NCBI GenBank assembly: GCA_015767355.1
Contig: JADWMH010000062.1
Coordinates: 1 to 10,288 of the forward strand
Direction of reading: 5' to 3'
Length of the DNA stretch: 10,288 nt
DNA from: Gammaproteobacteria bacterium
GTDB taxonomy: Bacteria > Pseudomonadota > Gammaproteobacteria > Chromatiales > Chromatiaceae
Below the pieces are notes generated by a model. The model did not search any database. It worked only from the letters and a program-made list of their open reading frames with translations, and was not told the origin of the DNA. Positions within the stretch are counted from its first letter, which is position 1. The number at the start of each line of letters is the position of its first letter. Positions 5,114-10,288 of this stretch are shown one piece after another. A program made the translations under genes and the position numbers.

Positions 5114-8100
5114 ATGGGCGAAAAAAATGCTAGCGATCTCGAAGAGATAAACGATGCCAACTTAGGTCTGGCGGGAAATACTGCCAGATTCTTTATCAAC
5201 TCCCCGCTATCGCCGCTGCTCTACATGGCAATGCTCTTGATGGGCCTGATGGGGTACCTGCTGATCCCGCGTCAGGAAGATCCGCAAATCTCTGTTCCCA
5301 TGATCGATTTGATGGTGCCGTTTCCCGGCGCCACGGCGGACAAGGTGGCAAGCCTTGCCATCCAGCCGCTCGAACGCATCATGAGCGAAATCCCCGGCAC
5401 CAAGCATGTCTACTCCATGTCCCAGCGGGGCATGGGCATGGTGACCATCCAGTTCAAGGTTGGCGAGGAGATGGGCCCATCACTGGTCAAGGTCAACGAT
5501 AAGCTCGATTCCAACAGGGACAAGATACCACCGGGGGTAATGACGCCCATCGTCAAGGCAATCGGCATCGATGATGTGCCGGCGATCACGCTGACGATGT
5601 GGTCAAAAGATCTCAACAAGGATGGCCGCCCGGATGTTGATGACAGCCAGCTGCGCATGCTCGCCCAGGATGTGCTGCAGCGGCTCAACGAGATCCAGAA
5701 TACCAGCAAGGCCTTTATTATTGGCGGCCGCAAGGAGGTCATCAGGGTTGAAGTCCTGCCGGAGATCCTGTCGGGTTACGGCATCAGTCTTGGCCAGGTT
5801 GCACAGGCGATTCAGGCATCGAATACCGAGATGCCGGTTGGTCCGGTAGAGAGCGGCGGGCGCAGCCTGGTGGTTGTCAGCGGCTCTTTTCTCAAGAGTG
5901 AAAGGGATATCGGCAATATCGTCGTTGGCAACTTCAACGGCTCTGCGGTCTATGTGCGCGATGTGGCGCGTGTCATCAGGGGGCCGGAGGATGCATCGAG
6001 CCTGGTGACCTTCAGCTCCGGTCCGGAGTTTCCGCTAGATGTTGAAGGTGTGGCGACTCGTGTTGACGGGGCTGCAGCTGTCACCATCGCCATTGCTAAA
6101 AAGGAGGGGTCAAACGGCGTCGTGGTCGCCGATGCGATTCTCAGCAGGGTCGAGGAGTTAAAAAACTTTGTGATTCCTTCCAACGTCGGCATTTTTGTTA
6201 CCAGGAACTATGGAGAGTCGGCGCGCGAGAAAGTCAATGCATTGATGGCGAAGCTCTTCAAGGCGACAGCCTTTGTCTTTATCCTGGTACTGCTGGCTTT
6301 TCGCGCCTTCAAACCGGCTATCGTGGTAACCCTGGTTATTCCGGTTGTACTGCTGATGACCATCTTTTTCGGCTGGCTGATGGGGATGACCATCGACAGG
6401 GTAAGCCTGTTTGCGCTGATTTTCTCCATTGGCATACTCGTCGATGACGCCATAGTCGTCATCGAAAATATCTATCGCCGCTGGCTCGAGAAGGGGCAGA
6501 CCAGCTCTGCCATCGCAGTCGATGCCGTGCGTGAGGTTGGAAACCCGACAATTCTGGCGACTTTCACCGTGATTGCCGCACTGGCTCCCATGGGATTCGT
6601 CAGCGGCATGATGGGCCCCTACATGGCTCCCATTCCAAAAATGGGTTCCGTTGCCATGGCAATCTCCCTGTTTGCCGCATTCGCCTTTGTTCCATGGCTG
6701 GCGAGAATGAAAATTTTCCTGCCTTCGTTGAAATATCTCGAGACAGCGGAAAAACGCGAGCATCGTGAATCTGAAAAACTCGAAGGGCTGTATGTGCGTA
6801 TCCTCGGGCCGATGATTCGCCATCCCGCCAAGCGCAAACTGTTCAACCTTGTGCTGTGGGGATTCATGGCGGCGGCCTGCGCCATGTTCTACACGAAATC
6901 GGTCGCGGTCAAAATGATGCCGTTGGACAACAAGCCGGAGTTCTCTGTCGTTCTGGATATGCCGGATGGCACCGCACTGCCGGATACGGCCAATGTGACA
7001 TCCATGCTCGCAGAAAAACTGCGCCAGATACCCGAAGTGACGGCAATACAAACCTATGTCGGTACTGCGCGCCCGTTTGATTTCAACGGCATGGTGCGTC
7101 ACTACTATCTACGTCAGATGCCCTGGCAGGCGATGATCCAGGTGCAGATACTGGACAAGGTTCAGCGTCACAAGCGTGGCATGCGCACCAGCCATGAGAT
7201 AGCCGTGCAGGCAAGAAAGGATCTTGGCAAGATGCTGGAGGGGCGAAATGCGCATTTGTCCATCGTCGAAATGCCTCCCGGCCCTCCGGTATTGCAATCT
7301 GTCGTGGCCGAGGTATATGGACCCAACCAGGCAGTCCGCCACAAGGTCGCTGAAGATCTCACCGAATATTTCAAAAAAGCCGAGAGTTTGCGTGACGCCG
7401 ACAACTATATGCAGGAGTCTCTCGATTACTGGCGTTTTGAGATCGACAAGGAGAAGGCGTCTTTGATGGGCATCACCTCGCAGACGATCAACCAGAATCT
7501 GGGGATGGCGCTGGGCAGTCAGTCGATTGGTGATATCAAGGCGATTGCAGGCCATGAACCGGTGAACATTATTTTGCAGCTGCCGTTTGCCGAACGCTCG
7601 CAGGTCTCGCGCCTGGGTGACCTGCCGATAACGACCCCTGCCGGGGAGAGCGTTCCATTGCGTGACCTGGGACGTTTCGTCAAGCAGCTGGAAGATGACA
7701 TCATCTACCACAAAAACCTGCGTCCCATCGAATATGTAGTTGCTGATGTGGGCGGCGAGCTGGCGTCTCCTGTCTATGGACAGCTGCAGGTTCAGGATAT
7801 GCTGAATGCCGACAACTACCTGACTCCTGATGGTGTACATCTGACAGCGGGTTTTACAGGAGATCATAATATCGAATGGATGGGGCCGCCGAAAAATGAC
7901 AGCCGCTCTGCATTCGAATGGACAGGCGAGTGGACTGTCACCTATGAAACCTTCCGTGACATGGGTGGGGCCTTCATTGTTGCACTGGGACTGATCTATT
8001 TTCTGCTGGTCATGGAATTCAGTAATTTTCGTATTCCCGCTGTCATTATGTCGCCCATCCCGCTGACGTTGCTGGGCATCATTCCCGCACATGCGATGTT

Positions 8101-9205
8101 GGATGCGGAGTTTACCGCGACATCGATGATCGGCTGGATTGCTCTGGCTGGCATCATCGTGCGCAACTCTATCCTGTTGATGGACTACACGATTCACCAG
8201 GTTCGGCTGGGGACGCATCTGGAAGAGGCCGTCATCATGGCCTGTAAAACCAGAACCCGGCCTATCCTGATTACCGCCTTTGCGCTGGTTGCCAGCGCCA
8301 GCGTGATTCTGGACGATCTGATCTTTCAGGGCATGGCGATCTCTCTCGGCGCTGGAGTTCTGGTCTCCACCATCCTTACGCTGGTTGTTATACCATTGGG
8401 TACAATCAAGGCGCGCAAGGCACTCTATGATGTTGCCGGTGTGGATGAACCCATGGGGTCCAGCGAACTATTGTCTCCCGGCGGGAGTGGCGGCAGTGGC
8501 AGCGCTTCAGCAGAGCAGCCTTCCGGAAAATCATTCGGTGATCGTCTGATTGCCGTGTGGTCGGTAGTGATGACCGTGGTGTTTGCAATTGTCAGTGTGA
8601 TCGGCGCCATTATCGGTTTCATCCGTCGCAGGCTGGCAAAACCTGAACCGGCTGTCGAGGCAAAGCCGGCTCCGCAGGCTCGAACCGAACCGCAACCGGC
8701 GCCGCAACCACGAGCCGAGCCTCAAGCGCAGCCTGCTGCGCCACAGCCTAAGCCTTCCGCGCCTGCTGAGAAACCCGAGGCCGTTACGCCTGCTGTAAAG
8801 CCGGTTGAGCCTGTTGCCCGCGAGCAGGTTCCGCCTGCTGCGCCGGAAGTTGTCTCGCCTGCAGTTACACAAGAGGCTCCTTCGGTTGAGCCTGTTGCTA
8901 CAACAACTCAGACTGTTATTGAGCCACCGCAGACGCCGGTTGCTGAGAAGCCGGCTGCGGAAGTCGTTGCGAAGCATGTTCCACCTGCTTCAGCAGCGGA
9001 CGATATTCTGCAGACAAGCCAGGCTTCAGTTGATGATCTGGATATTATATCGGCGCCAATCAGGCACTCAAAAGCCGCTCCATCGGCTAAAAGCTCGGCG
9101 GCAATGCACAAGAAAGAGGGGGGGAAGGCGAAGCAGCCCGGGCGCAGACGCCGAGGCATTCGTTTGCGTGATACTTCGACTGACTCCGAAGACGGGTTGA
9201 ATTGA
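5114..9205 (+). CDS. RND efflux permease with extra TM and Pro-rich tail
   Basis: Inner-membrane proton-driven transporter of the AcrB/MexB-type RND superfamily, expected to work as a trimer with the adaptor encoded upstream. The core (1-1100) shows TM1 (31-51), porter loop 1 (52-381), TM2-6 (382-530), TM7 (577-594), porter loop 2 (600-949) and TM8-12 (950-1095). TM4 has the proton-relay aspartates in GILVDDAIVVIEN (D444, D445). TM10 has Arg1017 (IIVRNSILL) where AcrB has its relay lysine. Residues 166-177 (DLNKDGRPDVDD) resemble a calcium loop. Family members usually end near 1030-1100 residues; this one continues to 1363 with a Gly/Ser linker (1121-1138), a hydrophobic segment (about 1145-1170) followed by RRR, a Pro/Ala/Glu tail (1175-1295) and a basic end with RRRR (1344-1347). 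AGGAGAG lies 7 nt before the ATG. Substrate unknown. Confidence 0.9.
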   Translation: MGEKNASDLEEINDANLGLAGNTARFFINSPLSPLLYMAMLLMGLMGYLLIPRQEDPQISVPMIDLMVPFPGATADKVASLAIQPLERIMSEIPGTKHVYSMSQRGMGMVTIQFKVGEEMGPSLVKVNDKLDSNRDKIPPGVMTPIVKAIGIDDVPAITLTMWSKDLNKDGRPDVDDSQLRMLAQDVLQRLNEIQNTSKAFIIGGRKEVIRVEVLPEILSGYGISLGQVAQAIQASNTEMPVGPVESGGRSLVVVSGSFLKSERDIGNIVVGNFNGSAVYVRDVARVIRGPEDASSLVTFSSGPEFPLDVEGVATRVDGAAAVTIAIAKKEGSNGVVVADAILSRVEELKNFVIPSNVGIFVTRNYGESAREKVNALMAKLFKATAFVFILVLLAFRAFKPAIVVTLVIPVVLLMTIFFGWLMGMTIDRVSLFALIFSIGILVDDAIVVIENIYRRWLEKGQTSSAIAVDAVREVGNPTILATFTVIAALAPMGFVSGMMGPYMAPIPKMGSVAMAISLFAAFAFVPWLARMKIFLPSLKYLETAEKREHRESEKLEGLYVRILGPMIRHPAKRKLFNLVLWGFMAAACAMFYTKSVAVKMMPLDNKPEFSVVLDMPDGTALPDTANVTSMLAEKLRQIPEVTAIQTYVGTARPFDFNGMVRHYYLRQMPWQAMIQVQILDKVQRHKRGMRTSHEIAVQARKDLGKMLEGRNAHLSIVEMPPGPPVLQSVVAEVYGPNQAVRHKVAEDLTEYFKKAESLRDADNYMQESLDYWRFEIDKEKASLMGITSQTINQNLGMALGSQSIGDIKAIAGHEPVNIILQLPFAERSQVSRLGDLPITTPAGESVPLRDLGRFVKQLEDDIIYHKNLRPIEYVVADVGGELASPVYGQLQVQDMLNADNYLTPDGVHLTAGFTGDHNIEWMGPPKNDSRSAFEWTGEWTVTYETFRDMGGAFIVALGLIYFLLVMEFSNFRIPAVIMSPIPLTLLGIIPAHAMLDAEFTATSMIGWIALAGIIVRNSILLMDYTIHQVRLGTHLEEAVIMACKTRTRPILITAFALVASASVILDDLIFQGMAISLGAGVLVSTILTLVVIPLGTIKARKALYDVAGVDEPMGSSELLSPGGSGGSGSASAEQPSGKSFGDRLIAVWSVVMTVVFAIVSVIGAIIGFIRRRLAKPEPAVEAKPAPQARTEPQPAPQPRAEPQAQPAAPQPKPSAPAEKPEAVTPAVKPVEPVAREQVPPAAPEVVSPAVTQEAPSVEPVATTTQTVIEPPQTPVAEKPAAEVVAKHVPPASAADDILQTSQASVDDLDIISAPIRHSKAAPSAKSSAAMHKKEGGKAKQPGRRRRGIRLRDTSTDSEDGLN

Positions 9206-9212
9206 GGCATGA

Positions 9213-9689
9213 ATGAACTATGATGCTGTTGCAGGAGTCCTGTTGCTAGCAGTGTTCAGCGCTTCTGTTATGGCCGGGTCAAGAGTTGAATATGGCGGAA
9301 AGTTGTATCAATTCCGCGATAGTGGATCTGCTGTCAACTCCGATGATGCGTCAGGATCGAAGCACAAATTCCGCCCCCTTCAACGTCGCTCCGGATCCCA
9401 GGCTCCTGCAGGAAGGAACATTGGAGGCGAGGCGGGGAATGGTCAGGGTTATGTGTTTCGTCCGCTGAGAAACAGAAACAGATGGATCCCCGGGAGTGAG
9501 GATATTCGCCAGGATGCAGAGGCATGTCCGGCTGTCGAAGAGGAGCCGCGAAGGCGGAATTTCTCTTCTCAAACATACAAGCCGTACAAGCCCCGGCAAC
9601 GTTATCCGGGCGGGTATAAGGCTCCACTATCCCCTCCTGGCGGATATCTCTACCCGGCTCCGGAAATTCTAGGTTATCCACCCTGGTAG
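9213..9689 (+). CDS. Small secreted Arg/Tyr/Pro-rich hypothetical protein
   Basis: I do not recognise a family. The 158 residues begin with a signal peptide (hydrophobic AVAGVLLLAVFSASVMA, likely cut before GSRVEYG), so the product should be periplasmic or secreted. The mature part looks largely disordered. It is rich in Arg, Gly, Pro and Tyr, with two related motifs HKFRPLQRR (51-59) and YVFRPLRNR (80-88), one cysteine (104), and a C-terminal YKPYKPRQRYPGGYKAP followed by a Pro/Gly/Tyr-rich end. The start lies 7 nt after the permease stop, and GAGG overlaps that stop 5 nt before the ATG, so it is very likely translated with the permease. Its position argues for a role tied to the pump, perhaps cell-wall or outer-membrane contact, but this is inference. 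Confidence 0.7.
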   Translation: MNYDAVAGVLLLAVFSASVMAGSRVEYGGKLYQFRDSGSAVNSDDASGSKHKFRPLQRRSGSQAPAGRNIGGEAGNGQGYVFRPLRNRNRWIPGSEDIRQDAEACPAVEEEPRRRNFSSQTYKPYKPRQRYPGGYKAPLSPPGGYLYPAPEILGYPPW

Positions 9690-9698
9690 GATGACATC

Positions 9699-9728
9699 AT
9701 GGGAAAACAAGGTAATAAAAAGCAATGA
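9699..9728 (+). CDS. 9-codon mini-ORF overlapping the ParA start
   Basis: ATG at 9699 opens a frame reading MGKQGNKKQ and stops at TGA 9726-9728, overlapping the ParA ATG in an ATGA arrangement. An AGG (9688-9690) lies 8 nt upstream, better spaced than the AAGG (9709-9712) that lies 12 nt before the ParA ATG. It may serve only to couple translation of ParA to the upstream genes. It is too short to support any other function and could be chance. Confidence 0.35.
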   Translation: MGKQGNKKQ

Positions 9729-10288
9729 TCACAGTTATTGGTAGTCTCAAGGGCGGTTCAGGGAAGAGTACAGTCACCTTTAATCTTGCTGTGTGGTTGT
9801 CGCTGGCTGGTCAAAAGACGCTGGCGATGGACCTCGATCCACAGGCGACACTGACTGATGTGGCGGACGTTCGGGCCGAGGAGGGTTATCAGCCGCAGGT
9901 TCAGGTTCGCGGCCGGCGGGCGATGGCGGAGGGAGTCGATTTCAGCACTTTTGATGAAGTTGTCATCGATGTCGGCACGGCTGATATGGATTCACTCAAA
10001 CGCGCCCTGCTGCTTGCAGACAAAATCGTCATCCCGGTTCCGCCAAGCCAGGCGGATGTCTGGTCGACGCAGCGATTTATCCGTTTTGTCAGTTCGATTG
10101 TTTCAACTCGCAAGGCTCCTCCAGAGGTGTGTACATTTATCAACCGCGTCGATATGCAGTCTGCTGCGAATGAATCCTACGAGACTGCTGCAGCACTGGT
10201 GAGCCTCCCCGGCGCGCGTTTTCTGCTGCCGAGACTCTCGCAGCGCCCGGTTTTTCTGCACTCATTCAGCGAGGGACTCGCTGCCATG
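9725..10288 (+). CDS. ParA-family ATPase (partial, runs off the window)
   Basis: The frame is open for 188 codons from 9725 to the right edge, with no stop. It begins MITVIGSLKGGSGKSTVTFN, which contains the deviant Walker A of ParA/MinD ATPases (KGGSGKST, 9-16, with signature lysine K9). The A' motif MDLDPQA (35-41) and Walker B VVIDVG (79-84) follow, then ADKIVIPVPPSQADVW (98-113). Only about 45 residues separate A' and Walker B, so it is one of the compact family members, shorter than plasmid ParA. It has no membrane segment. ParA-type ATPases dimerise on ATP, usually bind DNA nonspecifically, and move chromosomes, plasmids or protein complexes. No parB-like gene or parS site is seen, and the gene follows a pump operon, so positioning of a protein cargo is more likely than DNA partition. 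This is inference. Confidence 0.85.
   Translation, partial: MITVIGSLKGGSGKSTVTFNLAVWLSLAGQKTLAMDLDPQATLTDVADVRAEEGYQPQVQVRGRRAMAEGVDFSTFDEVVIDVGTADMDSLKRALLLADKIVIPVPPSQADVWSTQRFIRFVSSIVSTRKAPPEVCTFINRVDMQSAANESYETAAALVSLPGARFLLPRLSQRPVFLHSFSEGLAAM

Noticed and set aside
6158..8218. Two long minus-strand frames of 314 and 369 codons
   Set aside because: They lie opposite the RND permease. Their His/Gln/Arg-rich translations are typical of the antisense of a GC-rich gene, and no domains are seen.
8531..8977. Minus-strand Leu/Arg/Ser-rich frame
   Set aside because: It is the antisense of the Pro/Ala-rich permease tail, and its low complexity follows from that.
9709..9724. A parS-type site near ParA
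   Set aside because: No parS-like palindrome was seen by eye around the gene; the region downstream of the window is not available.

Overview
The window looks like chromosomal DNA of a gammaproteobacterium. The sugar kinase closely matches the enteric Mak fructokinase pattern, and coding is dense with moderate GC and ordinary Shine-Dalgarno sites. No species can be named from the sequence. No rRNA, tRNA, CRISPR array, transposase or integrase was seen.

Left part (1-3549): a minus-strand pair encodes a membrane-anchored dynamin-like GTPase (975-2624) and, 9 nt downstream, a ROK-family fructokinase (63-965). A sigma70-like promoter lies upstream at about 2682-2709. A 529-nt AT-rich gap without a credible gene separates this pair from a small plus-strand SCP2-like gene (3154-3549).

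Middle (3550-3863): a non-coding stretch carries a weak terminator-like hairpin, a long imperfect palindrome built from ACGCAAAG units, and a roughly 53-bp sequence that is almost identical to window positions 1-54. The two copies, 3.67 kb apart, bracket the whole left part. The copy at position 1 starts exactly at the palindrome's right end, so its own palindrome probably lies just outside the window. A second strong hairpin (3759-3789) lies before the next operon.

Right part (3864-10288): a plus-strand operon-like run. It encodes a periplasmic adaptor of a tripartite RND pump with a Met-rich insertion at its coiled-coil tip, and a 1363-residue RND permease. These are followed by a small secreted Arg/Tyr/Pro-rich protein of unknown function, a 9-codon mini-ORF overlapping the next start, and a ParA-family ATPase that runs off the right edge. 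The permease has a normal 12-helix core, but continues through a Gly/Ser linker into a 13th hydrophobic segment, a long Pro/Ala/Glu-rich tail and an arginine-rich end. It also carries a short calcium-loop-like motif in its first porter domain.

The most interesting idea is that permease tail, secreted protein and ParA-like ATPase are accessory parts of one pump, perhaps placing it in the cell or linking it across the envelope. Gene order and domain architecture are seen directly; the functional link is inference. No outer-membrane TolC-type channel gene is present in the window.
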